Positions 7,139-15,093 of a stretch of 37,200 bases of DNA are shown piece by piece. Source of the DNA: Geothrix sp. (lineage in GTDB: Bacteria > Acidobacteriota > Holophagae > Holophagales > Holophagaceae); NCBI GenBank assembly GCA_030824075.1, contig JAVBYJ010000036.1, forward strand, positions 1-37,200. Direction: 5' to 3'. The position numbers were made by a program, and so were the translations under genes. The notes below the pieces were generated by a model. That model worked only from the letters and a program-made list of their open reading frames with translations, was not told where the DNA came from and made no database searches. How positions within the stretch are numbered: the stretch's first letter is position 1; every line of letters begins with the position of its first letter.

Positions 7139-9065
7139 GGGGATCTCCGGGGTCAGGGTGGGGGGAATCGAGGGTAGCAGAAGCCTTCGGTGCCAACAGG
7201 AAGCGTCCAGGCTGGCGGTTGAAGGCCTTGAGGATGCTCCACCCAAGGTGGCGGCTGGCACGGCCGCTGAGGCCCCGGGCGCGCAGGGCGGTCCAGAGAG
7301 CCAGGGCGAAAGAGACGGCGAAGTTCATGATGCCGATGAGGCCGATGCCCAGCAGGCCCCAGAGGACGTCCGGCCAAAGGAGGGTGCCCTCGGCCCAGAG
7401 GGTGGCGGAGGCCAGCGCCAGCGAGGCCGCCTGCAGCGTCACGTGGCGCACTTCCAGGTGGATGCCCGCAAAGGTGAAGGCCATGGGCACGAAGATCAGC
7501 AGGCCACCCAGGGCCAGATAACCGATGAAGCCGGAGATGTGCTGATGGACGAAACGGCCCAGGCCTTCGGCACGTCGAGCTCCGAGCAGCGCCCGGATCC
7601 GGTGGTTCTGGGCGAGGGCCTCCGGCAGGCGGCGGTAGGCGCTCCAGTTGGCGGCCCACCCGGTGGCCAGGCTGGACAGCCACAGCAGTACACCCGTGGC
7701 GGCCGCGAAGACGAGGGTCCAGCCATGGAAGGGGTGGTTGCCGTGAAGGCTGTGCAGGGCGGTCTCGGGACCGATGGGACCGTGAGTGGTGAGCCGGATC
7801 CACAAGGCCGAGATGAGGAGGGCGGCGGGAATGGCGGCCAAGACGTTCCCCAGGGTGGCGATGACCTGGGTCCGCGTGATGGCTGCCACCAGTTCAATTT
7901 CGCGGGCCTGGTCTTCACCGGCTTCCAGGGCCCGGGCGAGGGCCGCGGCGGTCATGGCGGGCTGCTTGGAGGCCAGGCTGAATCCCAGCAGCTGCATGAG
8001 GAAGAAACTCAGGGTGTAGTTGAAGGTCAGGGAAAGGCCCAGCAGCAGCGGCGCCAGGGGCAGGGCGGAGACACCGTATTTGAGCAGGGCTGTGCCTGCG
8101 GTGAGGGCGCCACCGCCTGCGGCCGACCAAGCCATGGACCACCATTCCTGGCGGTTCCGGGCGATGTAGTGCTCACCGGTGTCGCCGGTGTGTTCGACCA
8201 CCTTCCGGGCCAGGCGCTTGACGGTGGTGCGAAGCAGGGTCATCAGGCCATGCTGCGAGGCGCTGCCGCGTACCAGCTCGGCGGTGAAGGCCACGCCATC
8301 GCCATCTCCCGACACGAACATCAGCAGCTGGGCGATGCGATCGAGCTGGGCCTTCAGCAATTCAAGGCGGAACACCAGATCGGTGGATACGCCGCTTTCC
8401 TCGATCCTGTCGTGGGCCTGATCCAGGGCCCGGCAGCATTCGGCCCGGCAGTGTTCCCAGGCGAGGCGAATGTCGGGGTCTCCGGGTCGCTCGCCCCGTT
8501 CCCGCACCGCCCGGGTCAGGTTGAAAAAGGGTGAATCCGCGTCGCTTCCCCCTGGATCCAAGGACAGCAAGTCCCGGGACAGCCCCACCGCTGCCGCGCG
8601 GTGGGCGAGCAGTCGCGCGGCCTGCACCCAGGCCTCCTGGGGTGGGGTCAGCAGGTTTCCCCAGGCGGCCTGCAGGTCCTGGGGCAGGTGCTCGATCCAG
8701 AGGGCATCGGCTTCATCCAGGTCCAGGCGGTCCAGCAGGGCGTAGAGATCACCCTCGGGATCGAGGCGGGGGATGATCCGGTCCACCACCCGCAGGAATC
8801 CTTCGCCGAGCAGGGAGGTCCGGTCGGGCAAACCTGTTTCAGCCAAGAGGCGGATGGCCGACGTATGGTTCCAGGCATCCGCCAGCGGGCCGGTGAGTCC
8901 CCGTTCGGCCAGGGCCTTGTGGAGCTTTCGCAGGCGGGTGGTGCGGCGGGCCTCGTCCCCCATGGAACCCACCGGTGCGGCCGCCAGCAGCCAGCGCAGG
9001 AGGGGCTCCAGCTTCGGGGCACCATCACTCAGCAACTCATCCAGCCTGGGGTCGGGCACGGGCAT
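7131..9065 (-). CDS. Gcr-type ('site-specific recombinase') membrane protein
   Basis: A 644-residue protein matching the family catalogued as 'site-specific recombinase Gcr'. The first ~300 residues are soluble and helical. The second half carries several membrane segments (for example LAPLLLGLSLTFNYTLSFFL, then LAAIPAALLISALWI, WTLVFAAATGVLLWLSSL and IGYLALGGLLIFVPMAFTF). The family signature region ARNRQEWWSMAWSAAGGGALT followed by SFFLMQLLGFSLASKQPAMTA is clear. There is no tyrosine or serine recombinase catalytic motif, so the inherited name is probably misleading and the protein is better described as an integral membrane protein of unknown role. Start ATG with GGAG five bases upstream. 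It follows the 163-residue unknown gene by 37 bases and overlaps the DUF2911 gene. Confidence 0.85.
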   Translation of the reverse strand: MPVPDPRLDELLSDGAPKLEPLLRWLLAAAPVGSMGDEARRTTRLRKLHKALAERGLTGPLADAWNHTSAIRLLAETGLPDRTSLLGEGFLRVVDRIIPRLDPEGDLYALLDRLDLDEADALWIEHLPQDLQAAWGNLLTPPQEAWVQAARLLAHRAAAVGLSRDLLSLDPGGSDADSPFFNLTRAVRERGERPGDPDIRLAWEHCRAECCRALDQAHDRIEESGVSTDLVFRLELLKAQLDRIAQLLMFVSGDGDGVAFTAELVRGSASQHGLMTLLRTTVKRLARKVVEHTGDTGEHYIARNRQEWWSMAWSAAGGGALTAGTALLKYGVSALPLAPLLLGLSLTFNYTLSFFLMQLLGFSLASKQPAMTAAALARALEAGEDQAREIELVAAITRTQVIATLGNVLAAIPAALLISALWIRLTTHGPIGPETALHSLHGNHPFHGWTLVFAAATGVLLWLSSLATGWAANWSAYRRLPEALAQNHRIRALLGARRAEGLGRFVHQHISGFIGYLALGGLLIFVPMAFTFAGIHLEVRHVTLQAASLALASATLWAEGTLLWPDVLWGLLGIGLIGIMNFAVSFALALWTALRARGLSGRASRHLGWSILKAFNRQPGRFLLAPKASATLDSPHPDPGDPHA

Positions 9066-9102
9066 CGGGACTCCGGGAGGGAGCCTTCAGTGTGACACCA
9101 AG

Positions 9103-9594
9103 CTACGATGCGGCCCCGAAGCGTCTCGCCCCCTTCTGGGACCGGTCCAGGAACCGCTGCACGGCGGCGGGATCCACGGTCGCGGGGGTGCCCGACCAGC
9201 TCTGAGAAGGCCTCAGCATGGCGAGCATATCCTCGGGACAACCCACCTGTTCGTAGAGCCGTTCCACCTGCTGCGCCAGGTGGGAGGCGGTGCTTTCCGT
9301 GGCCAGGGCCTCGCGCAGCAGGGCGTCCCGCCAGCGGTCCTGGGCCTGGGACCAGCGGGCACTGCCGGGACGCGGCGTTTTGCCCACGGCCTCCGCGCAA
9401 GCGGCCCAGAGGTGGGCCTCGAAGGTCCGAAGGGCCTCACCCTCGAGGGCGCGCAGACGCACTGCGGCCGACCCCTCCCCGGGGGCCCAAGCCTGAATCT
9501 GCGCGGGGCTCAGGAAACCGAAATCGTGCCCGGTGACCATATCGTCCCAGGTGGGCGATCCGTGGACGGCGCGGAAGGCATCGAAGGCGCTCAT
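9103..9594 (-). CDS. Hypothetical protein, 163 residues
   Basis: A soluble, mostly helical protein I do not recognise. It begins MSAFDAFRAVHGSPTWDDM, contains a Trp/Ala/Glu-rich helical middle (FEAHLWAACAEAVGKTP, then WRDALLREALATES) and ends SQKGARRFGAAS. No signal peptide, membrane segment or cofactor motif is visible. It has two cysteines. The codon usage matches the neighbours. It starts 9 bases after the arginase-family gene and ends 37 bases before the Gcr-type gene, so it is part of the same transcript. The opposite strand also has open frames here, but the operon spacing and codon pattern favour this one. Confidence 0.6.
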   Translation of the reverse strand: MSAFDAFRAVHGSPTWDDMVTGHDFGFLSPAQIQAWAPGEGSAAVRLRALEGEALRTFEAHLWAACAEAVGKTPRPGSARWSQAQDRWRDALLREALATESTASHLAQQVERLYEQVGCPEDMLAMLRPSQSWSGTPATVDPAAVQRFLDRSQKGARRFGAAS

Positions 9595-9603
9595 GGCATC
9601 TCC

Positions 9604-10542
9604 TCAGACGAGCAGGTGGAGGGCGAGGTGGACGGCGACGCGGGCACTGGCTTCGGCACCGTCCAGCGTGGGAGCCAGTTCCATGAGATCGGCGCCCACC
9701 CAGGGCTCGGGCCACCGCCGAGCCGCGTGAATCAGGCTCAGGGCCTCGGGCAGACTCAGGCCGCCGGGCACGGGCTCAGCCACGGCGGGCACCAGAATGG
9801 GATCGAGGGCGTCCAGGTCCAGGCTCAGGTAGGCAGGGCCCTGACCCACAGCGGCCAAGTCCTCCTCCAACCGCTGGGCCAACAGGGGATCGCGGAGATC
9901 CGCGGGGGTCCACATGCGCACGCCGGCAGCCTGCAGAAAGGCCAGTTCGTCATCGTCGAAGCGGGGCGCCCGCAGGCCCGCCTGCACCACCCGCTCCGGG
10001 TCCACCAGGCCCTCCTCCAGGGCCTGCCGGAGCCAGGTTCCGTGGTGGATGTCCGTACCCCAGGCCGCGCCGTTCGCCGCATCCGGATGGGCATCCACGT
10101 GCAACAGGCCCAGCGGTCCGTGCTGGAGGGCCAGCGCGCGCAGGGCTCCCAGCGTGAGGGAATGATCCCCGCCGAGCATGAGCGTGCGGCAGCCGGTCAT
10201 GGCCCAGGCACCCACGGTGGCTTGAACGGTTTCCAGGGCTTCGGCCAATGAGAATGGCAGGGTGGGGATGTTGCCGCCATCCAGCCAGCCTTGGGCCGCG
10301 GCGGGGCCGAGGATCGGACGGCCCTCGCGGAGCCGTTCGGGCATCGGATGGGAACCGAGCCCCATGGAGGCGGCGCGCATGGCCCAGGGGCCCAGGCGGG
10401 CACCTGGCCGGTTGATGACACCCGCATCGCAGGGCGCGCCAAGCACCACGCCGGTGGCGGGGCGGGGATCCACACAGAGGGGCAGACCGAGGAAGGGGGT
10501 CAGCCCCGTGCGAAGCCCCTGCATGAGGACATCAGCGGACAT
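9604..10542 (-). CDS. Arginase/agmatinase-family ureohydrolase
   Basis: A 312-residue member of the binuclear-manganese ureohydrolase family, which hydrolyses guanidino compounds (arginine, agmatine, guanidinobutyrate) to urea plus an amine. All metal ligands are present: H127 in GGDHSLT, D150/H152/D154 in VDAHPDA, and D242/D244 in SLDLDALDP, and the C-terminal GADLMELAPTLD occupies the usual 'E-x-P' position. The N-terminus also has the family's VLGAPCDAG and GARLGPWAMR. Substrate cannot be decided from sequence: the family includes arginase, agmatinase and formimidoylglutamase. The ATG at 10542 has GGAG five bases before it and lies 11 bases inside the end of the PlsC-type gene. If it acts on arginine it would supply ornithine to the cell. 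Confidence 0.9.
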   Translation of the reverse strand: MSADVLMQGLRTGLTPFLGLPLCVDPRPATGVVLGAPCDAGVINRPGARLGPWAMRAASMGLGSHPMPERLREGRPILGPAAAQGWLDGGNIPTLPFSLAEALETVQATVGAWAMTGCRTLMLGGDHSLTLGALRALALQHGPLGLLHVDAHPDAANGAAWGTDIHHGTWLRQALEEGLVDPERVVQAGLRAPRFDDDELAFLQAAGVRMWTPADLRDPLLAQRLEEDLAAVGQGPAYLSLDLDALDPILVPAVAEPVPGGLSLPEALSLIHAARRWPEPWVGADLMELAPTLDGAEASARVAVHLALHLLV

Positions 10543-11212
10543 CGGAACTCCGGGGCGAAAGGGTGGTCCTGAAGGCGGCGATCCAGGCCTCTGGGCTGCT
10601 GAAATCGGCGGGATACAGAGGCTCTTCTGCGGTCAAGGTGACGGGGGTTCGCGTGGCGAAGAGGGTCTGGAGGTGCGGCAGCAGGGTTTCGTCGCCAGTC
10701 CAGGGATAGTGCGAGGCGGGGCTGGAGATCCGCAGGGGCTGGGCCGGCAGGCCCAGCTCATAGGCTGCGCGCAGGCCGCCCTCGTAGAACGCCGCCAACC
10801 GGTCCCCCCGGGTGGTGGTGCCCTCGGGAAACAGCAGCATGTTCCGGCGGTCCTGCAGCGAGGCCGTGAAGCTGGCCAGGGCCGCGGCGCGGCTGGTGGC
10901 ATCCTCCCGGTCCACGAAATGAATGCCGGACTTCCGCGCCCAGCGGCCGATCAGGGGGTAGCCGGTGACTTCGCCCTTGGCGATGGTGCCCATGGGACGG
11001 AGGCTCATGAGTACCACCGCATCCACCCAGCTGAGGTGATTGGCCACCCAGAGGTGAATGTCAGGTCTCGGGTGTCCCAGGATCTCCAGGTCCACCCGCA
11101 GCGCCGGGAGCAGGCGCCGTGCCCATCGGTGCATCCCCGATTGGGGCTCGGTACCCGCCGCCAGGCGAGGCAGGAGGGCAAAGGTGGGCCAAAGGACCCC
11201 AGCCCAGGACAT
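10532..11212 (-). CDS. PlsC-type 1-acyl-glycerol-phosphate acyltransferase family protein
   Basis: A 226-residue membrane-associated acyltransferase. The catalytic HX4D motif is NHLSWVDA (H59, D64) and the phosphate/glycerol-binding motif is FPEGTTTRGD. These define the PlsC/LPLAT family, which moves acyl chains to lysophosphatidic acid or lyso-ornithine lipids. It is shorter than a full PlsC and has a hydrophobic N-terminus (AGVLWPTFALLPRL). The ATG at 11212 overlaps the TAA of the GNAT gene (TAATG), which decides the start. Immediate neighbours are a GNAT acetyltransferase and a ureohydrolase. Which acceptor it uses is not visible. Confidence 0.88.
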   Translation of the reverse strand: MSWAGVLWPTFALLPRLAAGTEPQSGMHRWARRLLPALRVDLEILGHPRPDIHLWVANHLSWVDAVVLMSLRPMGTIAKGEVTGYPLIGRWARKSGIHFVDREDATSRAAALASFTASLQDRRNMLLFPEGTTTRGDRLAAFYEGGLRAAYELGLPAQPLRISSPASHYPWTGDETLLPHLQTLFATRTPVTLTAEEPLYPADFSSPEAWIAAFRTTLSPRSSDVR

Positions 11213-11748
11213 TAAGACACCAGTTTGAGGCGGGTGTAGCGGGCTCGGACGCGCTCCAGGTCGTCCCGGGTGATGGCCGACCAGAGCCGGGTGTCGCCAG
11301 GGGCGTAGAAGTCCTGGACCTCTTCCACCACCCGGGCGCCCAGGGCGTTGTGGACGCTGCGGGCATCGGTGTTGCCGGGCTCGACGAGGAACCGGCACTC
11401 CTCAACATTCTCGTTGAGAAGTTTGGACACCATGGCGCGGATGAGCAGGTAGTTCACCCGGCCCTTCTGGTATTCGGGATGTACCGCGAGGGTCGCGCAG
11501 TAGACCCTGGTGCCCTGCACGAAGTTCAGCACGTAGCCCACGGGCCGACTCCCATCGAGGGCCAGGAAGCACCAGTCCCGGTAGAGCTCGGTGCAGAGGC
11601 GCAGGTAATGGGGGCAGAGCTCCCCGGTGCCGTCGCCGGACCAGATCTCGGACTCGAGGCGGCGCAGGTGCGCGAAGTCCGAGCTGGTCAGTGGCCGAAC
11701 GGTGTAGCGGGCGCCTTCCGGATGGGGTGCGAGGGTCTCGATCGTCAT
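11212..11748 (-). CDS. GNAT-family N-acetyltransferase
   Basis: A 178-residue GNAT protein. The fold pattern is clear: VRPLTSSDFAHLRRLE, then RPVGYVLNFVQG, then the CoA-binding region YCATLAVHPEYQKGRVNYLL, and VEPGNTDARSVHNALGARVVEEV, the typical 'N-x-x-A-x-x-x-Y/H-x-x-x-G' C-terminal segment. The CoA loop reads QKGRVN instead of the usual Q/R-x-x-G-x-G/A, so the phosphate-binding turn is divergent. The substrate is unknown. The ATG at 11748 has GGAGG six bases upstream. This is the first gene of the minus-strand operon that includes the PlsC-type acyltransferase and ureohydrolase; the promoter should lie between it and the pit gene. Confidence 0.85.
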   Translation of the reverse strand: MTIETLAPHPEGARYTVRPLTSSDFAHLRRLESEIWSGDGTGELCPHYLRLCTELYRDWCFLALDGSRPVGYVLNFVQGTRVYCATLAVHPEYQKGRVNYLLIRAMVSKLLNENVEECRFLVEPGNTDARSVHNALGARVVEEVQDFYAPGDTRLWSAITRDDLERVRARYTRLKLVS

Positions 11749-11889
11749 GTCGTGCCTCCCTGGGTTCACAGCCAGGGTCGGTCACGGCGATGACGGCCGT
11801 GTGGCGGGGGTGCCAACTTCGCGGGAACATACTGAAACCAAGCGGTGACGGGCATCCGCGAAGCAGGGATAGCAAGTCTCGGGTCCGGA

Positions 11890-11918
11890 TGTGACGAAGG
11901 AATGTCTTCACTGTCACA
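11890..11918 (-). terminator. Hairpin after pit (weak terminator candidate)
   Basis: TGTGAC (11890-11895) and GTCACA (11913-11918) can pair, with an inner GAAG/CTTC pairing. It begins 17 bases beyond the pit stop codon on the transcribed strand. There is no following run of U residues, so it may only slow or protect the pit mRNA. The rest of the 186-base gap to the GNAT start (11749-11934) shows no other clear feature. Confidence 0.3.
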
Positions 11919-11934
11919 TATCAGGAACAACTGT

Positions 11935-12951
11935 TCAGAAGTAGGGCGTCACGAGTTTCAGGAAACCAGCCGCCAGCAGGGCGCTGATGGGGATGGTCAG
12001 GACCCAAGCCACGACGATGTTTCCAGCCACGCCCCAGCGGACGGCACTGGCGTTCATGGAGGTGCCCACGCCCATGATGGCGCCGGTGATGCTGTGAGTC
12101 GTGCTGACGGGGATGCCGAAGTGCGCGGTGGTGAACAGCACGGCCGCGGCCGCGGTCTCGGCGGCAAAACCGTGGATGGGCCGGAGCTTCACGATCTTGG
12201 ACCCCATGGTCTTGATGATCTTCCATCCGCCCGACGCCGTGCCGAGGGCCATCATCGTGGCACTCCCGATCTTGACCCACAGGGGAATGACGACCTTCAT
12301 CTTGTCGTCCAGGGGCAGGTGGAATTTGTAGGCGATGAGGGCAAGGCAGATGATCCCCATGGCTTTCTGGGCATCATTCTGACCGTGGGTGAAGGACATG
12401 GCGGCGGCGCTGACAAGCTGCGCCTTCCGGAATACGACATTGACCTTGTGGCCCGGGAAGTGCCGCACGATCCACAGGATGATCAGGATGAGAGCCATGC
12501 CCACGATGAAGCCCATGGCGGGCGAAATGATGATGAAAGCCCCGATTTCCTTGAGCTTCTTGAGGTGCAGCGCGTCGAAACCCGCGTGAGCGACCACCGC
12601 TCCGGCGAGCCCACCCAGCAACGTGTGGCTCGTACTGGAGGGAATGCCCAGCCACCAGGTCAGGAGATCCCAGGTGATGGCGGCCATCAGGGCCGCGGCG
12701 ATGACCGCCGGGACAACGTGCTGGCTGTCGGCGATGCCCTTGGCGATGGTCGTGGCCACGGACGTTCCGGCGAGCGCCCCGGCGAAATTCAGGGTCGCCG
12801 ACATGACCAGGGCATATTTGGCGGGCAGCACTCCCGTGCTCACCACGGTGGCGATGGAATTGGCGGTGTCGTGGAAACCGTTGATGTAGTCGATTCCCCA
12901 GGCCAGCAGGACCAGGACGGCGAGGGAGGGGATGAGGAACACTTCAAGCAT
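11935..12951 (-). CDS. pit: Low-affinity inorganic phosphate transporter
   Basis: A 338-residue PiT-family carrier that imports phosphate with a cation. The two inverted PiT signature repeats are seen in GFHDTANSIATVVST near the N-terminus and FTHGQNDAQKAMG in the second half; the carriers have Asp and Asn in these repeats (HD-x-x-N-S and QND). About ten membrane segments are visible. The length fits the short bacterial Pit type. It lies seven bases after the DUF47 gene, its usual partner, and both read on the minus strand as one operon. The Pst system and its regulators follow within 2 kb, so this cell has low- and high-affinity uptake together. A terminator-like hairpin follows it. Confidence 0.95.
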   Translation of the reverse strand: MLEVFLIPSLAVLVLLAWGIDYINGFHDTANSIATVVSTGVLPAKYALVMSATLNFAGALAGTSVATTIAKGIADSQHVVPAVIAAALMAAITWDLLTWWLGIPSSTSHTLLGGLAGAVVAHAGFDALHLKKLKEIGAFIIISPAMGFIVGMALILIILWIVRHFPGHKVNVVFRKAQLVSAAAMSFTHGQNDAQKAMGIICLALIAYKFHLPLDDKMKVVIPLWVKIGSATMMALGTASGGWKIIKTMGSKIVKLRPIHGFAAETAAAAVLFTTAHFGIPVSTTHSITGAIMGVGTSMNASAVRWGVAGNIVVAWVLTIPISALLAAGFLKLVTPYF

Positions 12952-12958
12952 GATTGCC

Positions 12959-13606
12959 TCAGGCGTTCTTCATGACGGTGGAGCCGATCACCTTCGCCAC
13001 GAGTTCGATCTTGTCCGTCGCATCCTCGATCCGGTTGAGCAGCTCCTTCCACTTGATCAGCTCGATGGGATCCTTGGGGTCTTCAAAAATCTGGGCCAGG
13101 GCCGCGTGATAGATGGAATCCGCCTTGTTCTCCAGGGTGTGCACGCGCCGGATGCGGTCGCGGATCTCCTTCTGATTGGACATGTTCCGAAGCGACCGGA
13201 TGAGGTGGAGGATCTCCCCGGAGCCTTCGACGATGATCGAGCTCATCTCGGTGACGGCAGGCATCACGTGCGAGATGCGGTAGAGAATGAGGCGCTCACA
13301 GACCGCATGGATGGCGTCCACCACATCATCGATGGCGTGCGCCAGCTGCATGATGTCTTCCCGATCGATGGGCGTGACAAAGGTCTGGTTCAAGCGGTCC
13401 ATGATTTCGCGGGTGAGGTCGTCGCCCGTGTGTTCAAGGTCCTTCATCTGACGCCGCAGCTCCGCGAACCGCACCGGATCCCCGGTCCGGATTTCCCGAT
13501 CAAAGAGCTGGGAGGCCTGGTAGACGTTGCCAGCCGCGGACTCCATCAGGTCGAAAAAGACCATCTCCCTTGGTTTCAGCCAGCGCATCAGGGCATTCAT
13601 GGACAT
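12959..13606 (-). CDS. DUF47/PhoU-like partner of Pit
   Basis: A 215-residue all-helical protein of the DUF47 family (also called PhoU-like or Pit accessory protein). It carries the family's paired helical repeats: EIRTGDPVRFAELRRQMKDL, EHTGDDLTREIMDRLNQTF, and the conserved PIDREDIMQLAHAIDDVVD, with acidic residues (E, D, D-D) that bind metal ions in PhoU-fold proteins. Members are almost always next to pit genes and are thought to gate Pit transport. Start ATG at 13606 with GGGAG six bases before it. Seven bases separate it from pit. It is divergent from phoR, so the 113-base gap (13607-13719) holds both promoters. Confidence 0.92.
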   Translation of the reverse strand: MSMNALMRWLKPREMVFFDLMESAAGNVYQASQLFDREIRTGDPVRFAELRRQMKDLEHTGDDLTREIMDRLNQTFVTPIDREDIMQLAHAIDDVVDAIHAVCERLILYRISHVMPAVTEMSSIIVEGSGEILHLIRSLRNMSNQKEIRDRIRRVHTLENKADSIYHAALAQIFEDPKDPIELIKWKELLNRIEDATDKIELVAKVIGSTVMKNA

Positions 13607-13633
13607 TAGGTACTCCCTCGGTCAGCTTTCAAC

Positions 13634-13646
13634 TGTACCGGGTACA
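13634..13646. repeat. Short perfect palindrome between the DUF47 gene and phoR
   Basis: TGTACC-G-GGTACA: 6-bp arms around a single base, centred in the 113-base divergent gap. Possible operator; it overlaps the Pho-box-like repeat at 13641-13658. Confidence 0.4.
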
Positions 13647-13658
13647 CCCAGGTAACTG
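13641..13658 (-). promoter_or_regulatory. Pho-box-like direct repeat upstream of DUF47-pit
   Basis: On the minus strand the site reads CAGTTAC-CTGG-GTGTACC: two 7-base units 11 bases apart, the spacing of PhoB boxes. It matches 12 of 18 positions of the site upstream of pstS. The 7-base units match the E. coli consensus CTGTCAC at 5 and 4 positions. It is 35 bases upstream of the DUF47 start and 62 bases from the phoR start, so it could serve either gene. Confidence 0.4.
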
Positions 13659-13719
13659 GAGCGTAAATTCATCGGTCGTCGCTGGGCGGCGGGGGCCTGG
13701 CGGTGTATGGTCGGAGGGC

Positions 13720-15087
13720 ATGGACGAGCCTGAATCCCAGCATGGCGATGGATCGGGACTCCCGGTCTTCCTGGGGCGTGCGCTGATCTGTCTGGCGGCC
13801 GTGATGTTCCTGGGCTTTGGTCTGGGCATGAGCGTTCACAAGGGGGCGTCCCTTCTCTGGACGCTGGGGCTGCTGGCCGCCCTCGCCCTGGTGCTGCTCC
13901 TCATGGCCCGCTGGCAGGTGAGCATCCTGGCCGAGCCCCTGGGGCAGCTGTTGGGAGGAACCCGGCCCCGGGCCATCGAGGACCTCCCCCGGGCCTGGTC
14001 TGCGCTGGAACGGGAAAACCTCGATCTGAAGGAAAAGGTGGCGCGCGATGATCGGCTGCTGCCAGGCATCATGGCCAGGCTCGAAGAAGGTGTGCTCCTG
14101 TTCGGGGTCGGTGGTGGCCTGGAACAGTTCAATCCGGCCGCTCTCCGGCACCTGGGTATGGGGGTGCCCCTGGCGAAGGGCATGGCCGTGGGTGAGGTGT
14201 TCCACGACCCCGAAGGCGCCGAGGCGGTCCAGAAGGCCTACCGTGGAACACCGTTCGAATGGCGTCTGGTGCGGGCGGGCCGGACGCTGCGCGTGAGGGC
14301 GATCCCCTTCGCGCCTCTGGGTTCGGTGCGGGGTGTGCTTCTCACGCTGGACGATGTCACCAGCCAGGAGGCGCTGGAGACCACCCGGCAGAAGTTCATC
14401 TCAAACGTGAGTCATGAGCTGAAGACACCCGTCACGGCCATCCGCATCGCCGCCGAGAACCTGCAGGAGGAGGAACTTTCGGATACGGCCCGGGAAAGCG
14501 CTCAGTCCCTCCTCCGTTCCGTGGACCGACTGGCCCTGCTGCTCGGGGATCTCTCGGAGCTGAGCCGGATCGAGAGCGGGGCCCTGAGCTTGGCCCCGGT
14601 GCGCCTGGATTTGGCCGCATTCCTGGAGACCTTGATGAAGGACCTTCAGCCGCGTGGCGCGGCCTGCGGCGTCCGGTTGGAGTTGGTTGCCGATGCGCCA
14701 GCAGGGGCGACGATCCTGGCGGACCCGCTGCGTCTGCATCAGGTCCTCGAAAACCTGATGTCCAACGCCATGAAATTCAGCCCGCCGGGGGGGCAGGTCG
14801 AGCTATCGGTTCATGTCACAAGCGAAGGGCAGACCTGGGAAGTGCGTGATCACGGGCCAGGCATTCCCGAGGCCGAGCAGGGCCGCATTTTTGAACGCTT
14901 CTATCGGGCCCAGGCTGCCAAGGCGAAGCCGGGCACGGGTCTGGGCCTCGCCATCGTGAAGCACCTGTGCCGGTTGATGGGCGGAGAGGTCACGGTGGAC
15001 AGCAAGCCAGGGGAGGGAGCCACCTTCCGGGTGATGTTGCCGCCCCAACCTGAGCCTGCGCCACAGGAAGCCATCACCCCCAAATAG
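13720..15087 (+). CDS. phoR: Phosphate-sensing histidine kinase PhoR
   Basis: A 455-residue sensor kinase. Two membrane segments (about 18-38 and 45-63) with almost no periplasmic loop, then a coiled linker, a PAS-like domain (about 112-215), the HisKA helix with the phospho-accepting H232 in SHELKTP, and the ATPase domain with N-box (LENLMSNAMKFSP), G1 (DHGPGIP) and G2 (GTGLGLAIVKHL) motifs. The layout is that of PhoR. I choose the ATG at 13720 with GGAGG just before it. Unlike most genomes, its cognate regulator phoB lies on the opposite strand with stops only 6 bases apart, so they cannot be one operon. PhoR would phosphorylate PhoB when phosphate is low, under control of PstB/PhoU. Confidence 0.88.
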   Translation: MDEPESQHGDGSGLPVFLGRALICLAAVMFLGFGLGMSVHKGASLLWTLGLLAALALVLLLMARWQVSILAEPLGQLLGGTRPRAIEDLPRAWSALERENLDLKEKVARDDRLLPGIMARLEEGVLLFGVGGGLEQFNPAALRHLGMGVPLAKGMAVGEVFHDPEGAEAVQKAYRGTPFEWRLVRAGRTLRVRAIPFAPLGSVRGVLLTLDDVTSQEALETTRQKFISNVSHELKTPVTAIRIAAENLQEEELSDTARESAQSLLRSVDRLALLLGDLSELSRIESGALSLAPVRLDLAAFLETLMKDLQPRGAACGVRLELVADAPAGATILADPLRLHQVLENLMSNAMKFSPPGGQVELSVHVTSEGQTWEVRDHGPGIPEAEQGRIFERFYRAQAAKAKPGTGLGLAIVKHLCRLMGGEVTVDSKPGEGATFRVMLPPQPEPAPQEAITPK

Positions 15088-15093
15088 GGACCC

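Noticed and set aside
6837..8534. A long plus-strand open frame across the DUF2911 and Gcr genes
   Set aside because: It is an antisense shadow: the minus-strand genes match known families and the plus product is low-complexity Gly/Gln-rich.
7131..9065. The Gcr-type gene as a sign of a mobile element
   Set aside because: No inverted repeats, transposase or recombinase motifs nearby; composition is like its neighbours.
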